This document shows positions 43,982 through 52,494 of a stretch of DNA of 64,000 nt, piece by piece. Origin of the DNA: Sulfurimonas sp. (GTDB lineage Bacteria; Campylobacterota; Campylobacteria; Campylobacterales; Sulfurimonadaceae); the NCBI RefSeq assembly GCF_023228785.1, contig NZ_JALOAN010000001.1, positions 47,593-111,592 of the forward strand, read 5' to 3'. The notes under the pieces were generated by a model. It had not been told where the DNA came from. It made no database searches and saw only the letters and a program-made list of their open reading frames with translations. Position numbers and translations under genes: made by a program. The first letter of the stretch is position 1. Every line of letters begins with the position of its first letter.

Positions 43982-44507
43982 CCTTAGGTCTAAAAGCTTT
44001 AATAACATCTTCATTTGTCTCTATATATGGACCTTCTATAAGATCTATACAGTAAGGAACTGCTGGAAAAACTGCATCTAAACACTCACGGATAGACTTT
44101 GGTTTTCCTGGTAGATTTATTATCAAAGATTTTCCTCTTATTCCTGCACTCTGGCGTGAAAGAATGGCAGTTGGGACATATTGTAGGCTTACTTGACGCA
44201 TAAGCTCACCAAAACCTGGCATCATCTTATCACACACATTTTCAGTAGCTTCTGGAGTTACATCACGAAATGCTGGACCTGTTCCGCCAGTAGTGACAAC
44301 TAAGCAACAAGACTCATCATCACAAAGCTCTTTCATAGTCTCTTCTAGCAAGCTTTGTTCATCTGCTATACATCTATAAACTATCTCAAAATCACTCTTT
44401 AAGTACTCTTTCATTGTGTCTTGAATCGCCACGCCTGAGATATCTTCATATATCCCTTTACTTGCTCTATCACTCGCTGTTATTACGCCTATTTTTATTT
44501 TATTCAT
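43974..44507 (-). CDS. mog: Molybdopterin adenylyltransferase
   Basis: Activates molybdopterin by adenylation for molybdate insertion. It has 177 residues. The MogA-type segments IGVITASDRASKGIYEDISG, VVTTGGTGPAFRDVTPEAT and INLPGKPKSIRECLDAVFPAVPYCIDL are conserved. The gene faces xth and overlaps its end by 8 bp. Upstream there is a 204-bp region of short palindromic repeats, one copy of which may place a TTGACA-like -35 element before the gene. Confidence 0.95.
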   Translation of the reverse strand: MNKIKIGVITASDRASKGIYEDISGVAIQDTMKEYLKSDFEIVYRCIADEQSLLEETMKELCDDESCCLVVTTGGTGPAFRDVTPEATENVCDKMMPGFGELMRQVSLQYVPTAILSRQSAGIRGKSLIINLPGKPKSIRECLDAVFPAVPYCIDLIEGPYIETNEDVIKAFRPKVK

Positions 44508-44530
44508 ATTTTTTCCTTATTTAATCTATA

Positions 44531-44659
44531 AACTAGATTCCGTGTCAAGCACGGAATGACGGTATACGCATCATCCTGAACTAGATTCCGTGTCAAGCAC
44601 GGAATGACGGAACACTCATCATCCTGAACACTCGTCATCCTGAACTTGATTCAGGATCC
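44531..44659. repeat. Short tandem palindromic (REP-like) repeats
   Basis: Two identical 32-bp units start at 44531 and 44579 (period 48 bp). Each contains ATTCCGTG and CACGGAAT separated by TCAAG, an 8-bp stem. Each is followed by a divergent spacer and the shared CATCATCCTG. A third, related palindrome (TCCTGAA, loop CTTGA, TTCAGGA) lies at 44638-44656. Such units are intergenic hairpin repeats scattered in many bacterial genomes. No protein is coded here. The whole gap between bioV and mog (44508-44711) is otherwise empty. Confidence 0.75.
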
Positions 44660-44711
44660 AACTTGATAATTGTTCAGAGCATTCAATTTTTACTCATTAC
44701 AGTGCGTAACA

Positions 44712-45233
44712 TTAACTAATCTGCAAAAAATGATTTGCATTCTTTATATATGTCACAGATGCCACTTGAGTAAAAAATTCTCGCGCGCCTTCTACATCTA
44801 TAATTTTATCTTTTTCTCCTAGATAAACTTCTAGCTTAACACCTTGTTGTGCAAGACTATCTAATTCATCAAAATCCCATTCATAATTAAGTAACTCTTC
44901 TAGCTCTTGTTTTGTACTCTTTTTTTGCTCTACTATCTTTTTCTCATAAGGATCAAAACATAGCTTTATAAACTGCTTCATATATACTATCTCACTCTTT
45001 GTAAAGGAGAGTATTTGAAGTCTCTTAAACTTTGTATCTCTTGTTTGAAAAAAAGTAGGAGATAAAAGTTGCAAAGTATCTACTCTTTTTTTAGCTGCTA
45101 AAGTTTTTTTAACATACTCTAGTGCTTTTATACTTCCATAACTAAAACCAGCTACAGTGTACTTTGTATCGTTTATATAACCTTTAAATAGATAGTTTTC
45201 ATTTTGAAGTGAAAATCCACTAAAGAACTGCAT
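44712..45233 (-). CDS. bioV: Pimelyl-ACP methyl ester esterase BioV
   Basis: Small alpha/beta hydrolase of 173 residues. BioV of Helicobacter pylori removes the methyl ester from pimelyl-ACP to start biotin ring assembly. The nucleophile motif GFSYGS lies near residue 30, the acid likely in GEKDKIID and the His in ANHFLQ at the end. It is much shorter than BioH, as expected for BioV/BioG. It overlaps the FtsH-like gene by 14 bp. Family from remembered similarity; the triad is visible. Confidence 0.75.
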   Translation of the reverse strand: MQFFSGFSLQNENYLFKGYINDTKYTVAGFSYGSIKALEYVKKTLAAKKRVDTLQLLSPTFFQTRDTKFKRLQILSFTKSEIVYMKQFIKLCFDPYEKKIVEQKKSTKQELEELLNYEWDFDELDSLAQQGVKLEVYLGEKDKIIDVEGAREFFTQVASVTYIKNANHFLQIS

Positions 45234-46857
45234 CTATCGCTTCTTTAACATCTGATTTTGTGATGCTTTCCTTCTCTGAAAGGATCTCTTCAACCACGAT
45301 CATAATATTTGACATTTTTTCTATTAGTATTTTTGTCTCTTTATATAGTTTTGAGATAAGAGCTTCATTTTGCTCATCAGAAGAGATCAAAGTATCACCC
45401 ATTCCATACTCTTTTAGCATCTTTTCTACTAACTCTTTTGCCTCATCAAGGTCAATCTTAGCACTACTTGCATGCTCGCCATACTTGATATCACAAGCTG
45501 CCATCCCAGCTAGAAGCATCTTAACTCTTGATTCTAACTCATGCTTTATAAGTGGTTCATCTGTAGTTGGAGTTAGCTTCTCATTTGAGAGCATTAACTT
45601 CTCAAAAGGTAGATCAAAGTAAGTAGCAACTATAGCTTTTGCTGCTTGATAAGTAACTCTATAAGATTTTTGCTTATCACTTAGCATCTGGAGCTTTTTC
45701 TTTCCAAACATTACCTTGTCTTTTACCATATGAAAGTGATCTATATTTACTTTTTTGTCATTTTGTCTAAGAGCTAAGAGTGCAGCTTCATTTACAAGTG
45801 CTGCTAGTGCCGCTCCATTAAAACCTACTGTCATATTTGCTATTCTCATTACGTCTAAGTCATTTGGAACTTTGCTTAGATACTTCTCTAAAATAGCGGC
45901 ACGCTCCTGCTTTGTTGGAAGCTCTACAAAGACTCTTCTATCAAATCTTCCAGCTCTTAGAAGTGCGGAGTCTAGTACTTCTATCTGGTTTGTAGCTGCA
46001 ATAACGATTATCCCACTTTGCCCTTCAAAGCCGTCCATCTCAGTTAGGAGTTGGTTTAGTGTAGCTTCTCTCTCATCATTTCTTACACCATCTCTTTTTT
46101 TACCAACTGCATCTATCTCATCTATAAAGATGATGGAGGGCGCTGAATTTTTTGCAGCTAAAAAGAGTTCATGAACTCTTTTTGCTCCCATTCCTACATA
46201 GATCTGCACAAATGAAGCACCACTTTGGTAAAAAAACGGAACACCCGCTTCATGAGCGACTGCTTTTGCTATCATAGTTTTACCAACACCAGGAGGACCA
46301 ACTAAAAGTACACCTCTTGGCATTCTAGCACCAAAGTTTTTGTATCTTGCTGGTTTTTTCATAAAGTCAATGATCTCTTCAAGCTCAATTTTCACATCAC
46401 TAATGCCACCAATATCACTAAACTTAACATCACTTTTTATTGCTTCAAGTGGAGTGTTGTGGATCTCAACTCTTGAAGCATTTACTCCACCACCTTCAAT
46501 GATTCTTTCTCTCTTTTGCCACCATCTAAAAATAATAGAAGCTATACCTAAAAATAAAACTGCAAAAAGAATATAAACAATAATATTTGAACTAGTACCA
46601 ACTTCAACTTTATGATTTAAAAACATCTCAGGTTTAACTTGAGAGGATGCAATCTTGTAAACATCTTTATCAGTTTTTAAATATACATAGTCTTTTGTGA
46701 TGGTTACTTTTTCTACTGTGTGATTATCAAGCATTTTTTGAGCATTGTATAAAGTAGTGTCTGATGAATTATCTCTAAGTATGGCAAAAAGTACCAAAGA
46801 CACAATGAAAAATGACGACAAATAGAGCAGTATTTTGTTTGTTTTAGAGTTTGGCAT
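45220..46857 (-). CDS. FtsH-like AAA ATPase lacking the zinc-protease motif
   Basis: Membrane AAA protein of 545 residues from the ATG at 46857, which has GAGGAG nine bases upstream; an ATG at 46881 is less well placed. Two N-terminal helices flank a periplasmic region as in FtsH. Walker A GPPGVGKTM, Walker B IIFIDEIDAV and arginine fingers near LLRAGRFDRRVFVELP are intact. Where active FtsH has HEAGHA, this protein reads VTYQAAKAIVATYF, so both zinc His residues are lost and the protease should be dead. The ATPase may still unfold or extract proteins. H. pylori has a second FtsH-like protein in the same context (from memory). Overlaps bioV and mtaB. Confidence 0.88.
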   Translation of the reverse strand: MPNSKTNKILLYLSSFFIVSLVLFAILRDNSSDTTLYNAQKMLDNHTVEKVTITKDYVYLKTDKDVYKIASSQVKPEMFLNHKVEVGTSSNIIVYILFAVLFLGIASIIFRWWQKRERIIEGGGVNASRVEIHNTPLEAIKSDVKFSDIGGISDVKIELEEIIDFMKKPARYKNFGARMPRGVLLVGPPGVGKTMIAKAVAHEAGVPFFYQSGASFVQIYVGMGAKRVHELFLAAKNSAPSIIFIDEIDAVGKKRDGVRNDEREATLNQLLTEMDGFEGQSGIIVIAATNQIEVLDSALLRAGRFDRRVFVELPTKQERAAILEKYLSKVPNDLDVMRIANMTVGFNGAALAALVNEAALLALRQNDKKVNIDHFHMVKDKVMFGKKKLQMLSDKQKSYRVTYQAAKAIVATYFDLPFEKLMLSNEKLTPTTDEPLIKHELESRVKMLLAGMAACDIKYGEHASSAKIDLDEAKELVEKMLKEYGMGDTLISSDEQNEALISKLYKETKILIEKMSNIMIVVEEILSEKESITKSDVKEAIDAVL

Positions 46858-48088
46858 GGTTAAATTCTCCTCTAACTTCATAGTTTTTTATAGTTACCCA
46901 GTTTCCTAGTAGATCTTCTTTTGAGTCAACTACAATCTTGTTAAAATGTTGGTCATGTCCAACAAATAAAGAGTCTTTTTGACTCTCTATCAAAACTTCT
47001 AACTCTCCCTTAAAAGTATTTCTAAAGTCTATATTTTTTTGCTTTATTATAGATTCCAACTCATGAAGTCTCTCTTTTGCAAGCTTACCATTTATTTCAG
47101 GTTTTAAAGTGGCTGATGGAGTTCCATCACGCTTAGAGTACGTAAAAGCGTGAAGATGAGTGAGTGGAAGATCTCTTACATTTTTCATAGCCTCTTGCCA
47201 CAACTCTTCACTCTCTCCAGGATGTCCTGTGATAAAGTCAGTGCCAATAGCAAAACCTTTAGATGCTAACTCTTCAAAAAGCTCACAATCATGCTTATAA
47301 ACATTTCTTCTATTCATAAGCTTTAACATCTTTGGTGAAGTGTGTTGGAGTGCGATATGAAGATGGCGCTCAAGCCAACTCTCTTCTAAGATCTCTTTAA
47401 ACTCATCTGTAATCTGAATAGGCTCAACACTTCCAAGTCTTATGCGTCTAACTCCACGGATCTGAGAGATTTTTTTCATAAGAGATGCAAGTGAGCTGTC
47501 TGTTTTTTGTCCATAACTTCCAACATTTGTGCCAGTTAATATAAACTCTCCAAAACCATTAGATGCGAGTCTTTGAATCTGCTCTAAGATCCGAGGCTCA
47601 TCCATACTCCTAGCGTCCCCTCTAACAAAGGGAATAATGCAGTACGAACATCTAAAACTACAACCCTCTTGAATCTTTATAAATGCCCTACTCTTACCAA
47701 CAAAGTCATCCACTACTGCGTTATCTATGTGGTTGAGATCTCCAGCGTCATAAAATGGTTTTTCTTCTTCTAAGAAACTCTCTATCTTTAGCTTTTCACT
47801 CTGCCCAAAGACGCCGTGTACTCTACCTGTCTTTAGAAGTGATTCGCCTTTTGTATGAGCACCACAACCCGTTAAAAAAACTTTTGCATCTGATGTTTTT
47901 TCTATATGATTTAAGTATGAGCGAACATGAGTATCTGCTCCATTTGTAACTGTACAAGAGTTTATAACTATTGCATCAGCCTCAAATTCATTTTGAGTTA
48001 TCTCATAATTTTTTAAAGCACCCATCATAACTTGTGAGTCATAAAGGTTTGTTCTACAGCCAAAAGTTTTAAAATAGACTTTTTTCAT
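46844..48088 (-). CDS. mtaB: tRNA t6A methylthiotransferase MtaB
   Basis: Radical-SAM enzyme that adds a methylthio group to t6A37 of tRNAs decoding ANN codons. It has 414 residues. The N-terminal MiaB-like domain has FKTFGCRTNLYDSQVM, NSCTVTNGADTHVR and FLTGCGAHTKG cysteines. The radical-SAM motif is GCSFRCSYCIIPFVRG near residue 142, and a TRAM-like C-terminus is present. ATGA overlap with the mscS gene upstream and 14-bp overlap with the FtsH-like gene downstream. Confidence 0.95.
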   Translation of the reverse strand: MKKVYFKTFGCRTNLYDSQVMMGALKNYEITQNEFEADAIVINSCTVTNGADTHVRSYLNHIEKTSDAKVFLTGCGAHTKGESLLKTGRVHGVFGQSEKLKIESFLEEEKPFYDAGDLNHIDNAVVDDFVGKSRAFIKIQEGCSFRCSYCIIPFVRGDARSMDEPRILEQIQRLASNGFGEFILTGTNVGSYGQKTDSSLASLMKKISQIRGVRRIRLGSVEPIQITDEFKEILEESWLERHLHIALQHTSPKMLKLMNRRNVYKHDCELFEELASKGFAIGTDFITGHPGESEELWQEAMKNVRDLPLTHLHAFTYSKRDGTPSATLKPEINGKLAKERLHELESIIKQKNIDFRNTFKGELEVLIESQKDSLFVGHDQHFNKIVVDSKEDLLGNWVTIKNYEVRGEFNHAKL

Positions 48089-49731
48089 ATTGTCTCACTA
48101 ATATCAAAAGGAGGTTCTTTTTTTGTCTCATTATTGAGATGAAGTCTTTGAGTAGGATATGCAATAGTTATATCATCTTCTTTGTTAAAAGCTTCAACAA
48201 TCTCCACAGATATAACGCTCCTTAGTGTCAAAGTGGCATAAGCATTCGTCAAATACCATGAGTCTATAGATACACCATTTTCTTTTATAAAAGAGAAGAT
48301 TCTAGGCTCAACATTTGTATTTTTTAAGCTGTACTGATTTCTAAGTTTGTTTAACTGTTTTCTTGTTATGTCTGTATAACCCTTAGAGTACTTTTTAACT
48401 ATCTCTTTTGCTATATGCATAGCTTTTTTGTGGTTAGACTCAAAAGTAATGGTGATATTAACCCCATCCCAAACTGTTTTTAGTGAAGAGTGCGTGTAGT
48501 TAGCTATCATATGTGTAAATACATAGTTATTTGGGATAAAAATGATTCTACCAGCTCTTCTATTATCGCTAACAGCAGTTAAGGTTATATCTTCAAGTAT
48601 TGTCATACGAAGAAGTGAGATGTCCATAACATCTCCAACATACTTCATCCCAGCCATATCAACGCGTATTCTATCTCCAACATGGATACTACCACCGATG
48701 ACCACAACAAGCCAACCTAGTATGCTCATAAACCAGTCTTTCATGGCAATAGCAATACCAGCAGAAGCAAATCCAAGTATAGTTACAAGATAACTAGCAT
48801 TTTCTATATAGTTAAAAAATAGGATGATTATAATAAGTGTGACATTTAAAAAAGTGATGATTTTATTTGTCATATAAAATCTCTCGTTATCAGTTATATA
48901 CTTCTTAACAATCAACTTCAAGATAAAAAATATCAAAAAGACGACCAAGATAACTACACCTATCTTGCCCAGCTTTAAAACCTGAACCTCGATGTCTTTG
49001 TTAATATTTATCTCAATAATTTCCAATCTTTTTTGATAAACTTCAGATGCAACTTCCATAGTCTCAAGCGCTGTTTCAAATCTCTCTAGTTGTTTATGCA
49101 TCTTCTCTATGTTTTTTTCATATTTTTTTTCTACGTCTAAAGCCGCTATCTCTTTATAGATATTGCTCTCTTTGCGTAAAAGAGTTATAAGTTGAGTTAG
49201 TTCATTTTTTCTTTTTATATAGTCATTAAAATCAGAATTTAGAGTTTTTATAAGTGAGATACCTGTAAAAATATCAAAAGGATTAGTAATACTAGGAGTA
49301 TCTTCAATACTAGGTGGAGTTATAAGCGTTGAAAATGGTGCGCTATCTTTTTCTTTAAATTTCTCTATCTGTGTAGTTAAAATCTTCTCTTTTGAGATGA
49401 TTGCGTTTAATTCATCTTGCTCACTTAGAGTCTTTGCTTTTTTATCTTTTAAAAATTTTATTCTCTCTTTTATCTTTTGCAAAGACTCTCTAACTTCAAG
49501 TGAAGTCAAGTAAGACGCATAACTCTTTGTCCAAACTTTCTCTTTAGATATCTCCTCTTCTAGCTTTTTTGAGCTAATAAGATGCTCAGAGATTCTATTT
49601 AGTCTTTGCTGTTCTTGTTCTTGTTCTTGCTCTATCTTTAACAGTTCTTCTTTACTGAGTTTTTCTATAGATCCAATCTCTGCAAAGACTATAGAATTAA
49701 GTAATAAAAAAAATAAAAGGAGTATTTTCAT
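48085..49731 (-). CDS. MscS-family mechanosensitive channel with long periplasmic coiled coil
   Basis: Inner-membrane channel of 548 residues. A signal peptide (cleavage near VFA-E) precedes a Gln/Glu-rich helical domain (about 20-240) with a hexanucleotide-repeat-coded EQEQEQEQQ tract. Membrane helices follow at about 245-340. The pore-lining MscS helix is ASAGIAIAMKDWFMSILGW, then GDRIRVDMAGMKYVGDVMDISLL starts the beta domain. It relieves osmotic stress in known relatives. It overlaps aroB and mtaB by 4 bp each, so it is made in the same transcript as both. Confidence 0.9.
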   Translation of the reverse strand: MKILLLFFLLLNSIVFAEIGSIEKLSKEELLKIEQEQEQEQQRLNRISEHLISSKKLEEEISKEKVWTKSYASYLTSLEVRESLQKIKERIKFLKDKKAKTLSEQDELNAIISKEKILTTQIEKFKEKDSAPFSTLITPPSIEDTPSITNPFDIFTGISLIKTLNSDFNDYIKRKNELTQLITLLRKESNIYKEIAALDVEKKYEKNIEKMHKQLERFETALETMEVASEVYQKRLEIIEININKDIEVQVLKLGKIGVVILVVFLIFFILKLIVKKYITDNERFYMTNKIITFLNVTLIIIILFFNYIENASYLVTILGFASAGIAIAMKDWFMSILGWLVVVIGGSIHVGDRIRVDMAGMKYVGDVMDISLLRMTILEDITLTAVSDNRRAGRIIFIPNNYVFTHMIANYTHSSLKTVWDGVNITITFESNHKKAMHIAKEIVKKYSKGYTDITRKQLNKLRNQYSLKNTNVEPRIFSFIKENGVSIDSWYLTNAYATLTLRSVISVEIVEAFNKEDDITIAYPTQRLHLNNETKKEPPFDISETI

Positions 49732-50780
49732 ATAAGATCTCCAAACTTATTTAAAGCAGAAATAATCAAACTTCTTTCTACATCATTTTTAATCTCAACC
49801 TCGCCAATGCCCCTTGCTAGTATAAAAGTAATACTCTCATCTGAACTTTTTTTATCAAGAAAAAATGCCTCATAGAAGCTATTTTCATTTTTGATTTTAT
49901 AACTTGTTGGTAAATTGTATTTTTGTAAAAATCTTTTAACTCTTAGGGCTTCATCTTCATTCATCAATCCAAGGCTAACAGAAACTTCGTTTGCCATTAT
50001 CATGCCAATAGCCACCGCTTCACCATGAAGAAACTCTTTATAATCAGTCTCATTTTCAATAACATGAGCAAATGTATGTCCATAGTTTAGTGCAGCTCTA
50101 AGACCATGTTCTTTCTCATCTTTAGCAACTACACTAGCTTTTGTCTGGACTGCTTTTTTTATAGCTTTAGCTAACACTTCTTTGTCTTTAAGTTCTGCAC
50201 TTTCTAAAAATTCAAAAAACTCTTTATCAAATGTTATAGCCATCTTAACCATCTCAGCAACTCCAGCACCAAATTCTCTAGGTGCAAGTGTATTTAAAAA
50301 GTATGGATCTATAAAAACAGCTTTTGGTTGATGAAATGCACCTATTAGATTTTTGCCATAAGCGTTGTTCATCCCTGTTTTTCCGCCAACACTTGCATCT
50401 ACTTGAGAAAGTAGCGTAGTTGGGATCTGGATAAAGTCGATGCCTCTTTGGTAGATACTAGCTGCATAACCCGTCATATCGCCAATAACACCACCACCAA
50501 ATGCTATAAGCATTGATTTTCTATTAAATCTATGGTTAAAGAGTGACTCTAAAATAGTATCCACACTTTCTTGATTTTTATACTCTTCCCCATCACTTAT
50601 TGTTATGATAAAAAGCTCTTTTGCACTGATAAAACTAAGAAGATAAGCTAGATGCAGTCCTGCTACTTTTGGATTTGTAACAATGGCAACTTTTGTGTCA
50701 AAATGGTTTTTTTTAAGTGCCTCTATACTTATATCATAAGAGTTATCAACGGTTTTTTTAAGGGGAATATTTACTTGCAT
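49728..50780 (-). CDS. aroB: 3-dehydroquinate synthase
   Basis: Second enzyme of the shikimate pathway. It has 350 residues. The NAD/substrate site is seen in FGGGVIGDMTGYAASIYQRGIDFIQIPTTLLSQVDASVGGKTGMN, and the metal ligands in FGAGVAEMVKMA, LNYGHTFAHVIE and LHGEAVAIGM. An ATGA overlap joins it to the mscS gene. The gene before it is the TrkA-like COG3400 protein, 75 bp away. The cluster with mscS, mtaB, ftsH-like matches H. pylori gene order as I remember it. Confidence 0.96.
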   Translation of the reverse strand: MQVNIPLKKTVDNSYDISIEALKKNHFDTKVAIVTNPKVAGLHLAYLLSFISAKELFIITISDGEEYKNQESVDTILESLFNHRFNRKSMLIAFGGGVIGDMTGYAASIYQRGIDFIQIPTTLLSQVDASVGGKTGMNNAYGKNLIGAFHQPKAVFIDPYFLNTLAPREFGAGVAEMVKMAITFDKEFFEFLESAELKDKEVLAKAIKKAVQTKASVVAKDEKEHGLRAALNYGHTFAHVIENETDYKEFLHGEAVAIGMIMANEVSVSLGLMNEDEALRVKRFLQKYNLPTSYKIKNENSFYEAFFLDKKSSDESITFILARGIGEVEIKNDVERSLIISALNKFGDLI

Positions 50781-50855
50781 CAGCTATCCAAATTTTCAAT
50801 TTTTAATAGGATAGATAATACTTTAAAAAGAGTAAAAAAGAGCTAAATCACGCTT

Positions 50856-52262
50856 TTATAGTTGAACAGGTAGAAAAATTTGATGATAATTGTCTAGTTT
50901 ATAATATAATTTTTCACTATCCGTTGATAAAAGTGAGTAGATTCTTCTCTTTGTTACCTTTGGAGTAAATGGCAATATATGAACAAAATTCTCTTTTTTT
51001 CTAAGCTCTCGTATAGGGTTTTCATTCTCTTTTATAACTTTAATACTTTTAGAAAAAATTGCAGCAAGATTGTTATAGTGCTCGATAGTTTGCTCTTTAT
51101 CATCATCATGTTCATTAACATAGCTATAGATCTCTAAGTTAAATCCCATCTGCTCAGAGATATCAAAAATAGTAGAAGAGATCTTCTCCAAATCACGGTT
51201 ATTTGTCAGTATAATTGCTGCATCTTTAACACTAGAAAAAGATCTATCAGAGAGTTTTAAAACAGGAACATGAGATTCATAAAGAGTATTTCTTGTGTAG
51301 TAATCTTCAAACATTTCAGATGAGACTATAACTAAACCTATATGGTATGACTTTATATCACTATAAAAAGTAGCTCTTAGATCTCGTGATTTGTACTCAA
51401 TATCAACAATAACATTTTCATCTCTATACTCTTTTATATACTGAATGGTCTCAATATTACTTGGGTTTACAACCTTTATAATTAGGTTGTGCTTAAATTT
51501 TTTATGAGCAAAAACTGCTCGTCTTATCATCTCTTTTATAGTGCTTGAGTTTACTAAGCACATATCTACATACAAAAAGATGTTTGATCCAAAAGGTTCG
51601 GGGAATTGCCCTAACTCTCTCTTAATCGCACGATAAACTGATTTTAGAACTGCAGGTTCACCAACTAAAACTAAGAGATCATTTGGTTGGATCATTCTTC
51701 TTCGTGATGGCATAAGAAGTTTTCTATTTCTGTAGATGGCAACTATTCGCCAGTTTTTTTGCTCTATCACACCAATATGTCTATAAACAAAAGAGCTTCC
51801 AAATGGAACTAAAACTTCCATTATCTCACCCTCACCTATTCCCACATTTTGAGCAATTACAGGAACATTTGGTAAATAATCAAGAAGCCTTGATGCTAAA
51901 ATCTCATTTGAGTTAACCATGATAACATCAGAGTCTTCATTGTTTATATCCCACTGATTTAGCACAATTATACGAAGGCTTTTTTTAACAAGTCTTATGT
52001 TTTTGATAGTATTTTCAGTGTCGAGTTGACTATCCATCGCAAGAATAACTTGAACAAACTCCATTTTTAAAAGATTTGAGAGTTTATAAAAACTAGTTGG
52101 ATCGAACTCATAAAATTTAAAGCGAGCAGGATTAACCTCTTCATACTCTTTTGCTTTGAGTTCTACCACATAGTAAATATTTTCACTTGTATATGTCTCA
52201 ATAACTCTTTGTATAAAATGTTCACCCGCACTACCATCGCTGATTATCAAAATTTTTTTCAA
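50856..52262 (-). CDS. TrkA-like NAD-binding protein (COG3400 type)
   Basis: Cytoplasmic protein of 468 residues from a TTG start. It begins with a Rossmann-like TrkA-N domain (ILIISDGSAGEHFIQRVIETY, residues 1-120). A TrkA-C domain follows near 150-220 (PFGSSFVYRHIGVIEQKNWRIVAIYRNRKLLMPSRR ... DLLVLVGEPAVL). The rest resembles a universal-stress-like domain. TrkA/RCK proteins gate K+ channels and transporters by nucleotide binding. No transporter gene is adjacent. From memory, a similar gene sits beside aroB in H. pylori. Role unknown; potassium or redox-linked gating is only inference. Confidence 0.78.
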   Translation of the reverse strand: MKKILIISDGSAGEHFIQRVIETYTSENIYYVVELKAKEYEEVNPARFKFYEFDPTSFYKLSNLLKMEFVQVILAMDSQLDTENTIKNIRLVKKSLRIIVLNQWDINNEDSDVIMVNSNEILASRLLDYLPNVPVIAQNVGIGEGEIMEVLVPFGSSFVYRHIGVIEQKNWRIVAIYRNRKLLMPSRRRMIQPNDLLVLVGEPAVLKSVYRAIKRELGQFPEPFGSNIFLYVDMCLVNSSTIKEMIRRAVFAHKKFKHNLIIKVVNPSNIETIQYIKEYRDENVIVDIEYKSRDLRATFYSDIKSYHIGLVIVSSEMFEDYYTRNTLYESHVPVLKLSDRSFSSVKDAAIILTNNRDLEKISSTIFDISEQMGFNLEIYSYVNEHDDDKEQTIEHYNNLAAIFSKSIKVIKENENPIRELRKKENFVHILPFTPKVTKRRIYSLLSTDSEKLYYKLDNYHQIFLPVQL

Positions 52263-52292
52263 AATAGGCTCTACTCTTTTAAATTTTTTGCC

Positions 52293-52301
52293 ATTATATC
52301 A
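52293..52301 (-). promoter_or_regulatory. Extended -10 promoter of the COG3400 gene and aroB run
   Basis: The minus strand reads TGATATAAT 31 bases before the TTG start. The direct-repeat-bounded island at 52312-52488 begins 11 bases upstream of it, so the upstream half of this promoter lies within that island. Confidence 0.6.
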
Positions 52302-52311
52302 TTTTTAAACT

Positions 52312-52488
52312 CTACATAACTTAGTGGTGCGAGATTATGAAATACCTCGAAAATGAGGCTTTAAAGCTAGTGTAGAGTTTGAAAGCCTTGTCCTTGCGAG
52401 GTTAAAACCTCACTTCCAAAAGAGATGTCAAGCTTTAAAATTTATCAAGTTTTCCGGAAGTGGGGCTTTAGCCCCGCCTACATAACTT
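52312..52488. repeat. Palindrome-rich noncoding island bounded by an 11-bp direct repeat
   Basis: CTACATAACTT occurs at 52312-52322 and again at 52478-52488. Between them lie several hairpins: CCTC/GAGG near 52348, GAGGTT/AACCTC at 52398-52411, and a GGGGCT/AGCCCC stem at 52462-52475. The element at 52398-52417 and the reverse complement of 52456-52475 agree at 16 of 20 bases, and the four differences are paired changes that keep the stem, so they are inverted copies of one structured unit. It resembles a REP/BIME or miniature mobile element. It fills the gap between recQ and the COG3400 gene. Confidence 0.6.
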
Positions 52489-52494
52489 TAATAT

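Noticed and set aside
44508..44711. tRNA or small RNA gene in the mog-bioV gap
   Set aside because: The stems are short repeated palindromes and do not fold as a tRNA; no T-arm consensus is present.
49600..49640. Phase-variable hexanucleotide repeat in mscS
   Set aside because: TTCTTG occurs in three units, but changes of six bases keep the frame, so expression would not switch on and off.
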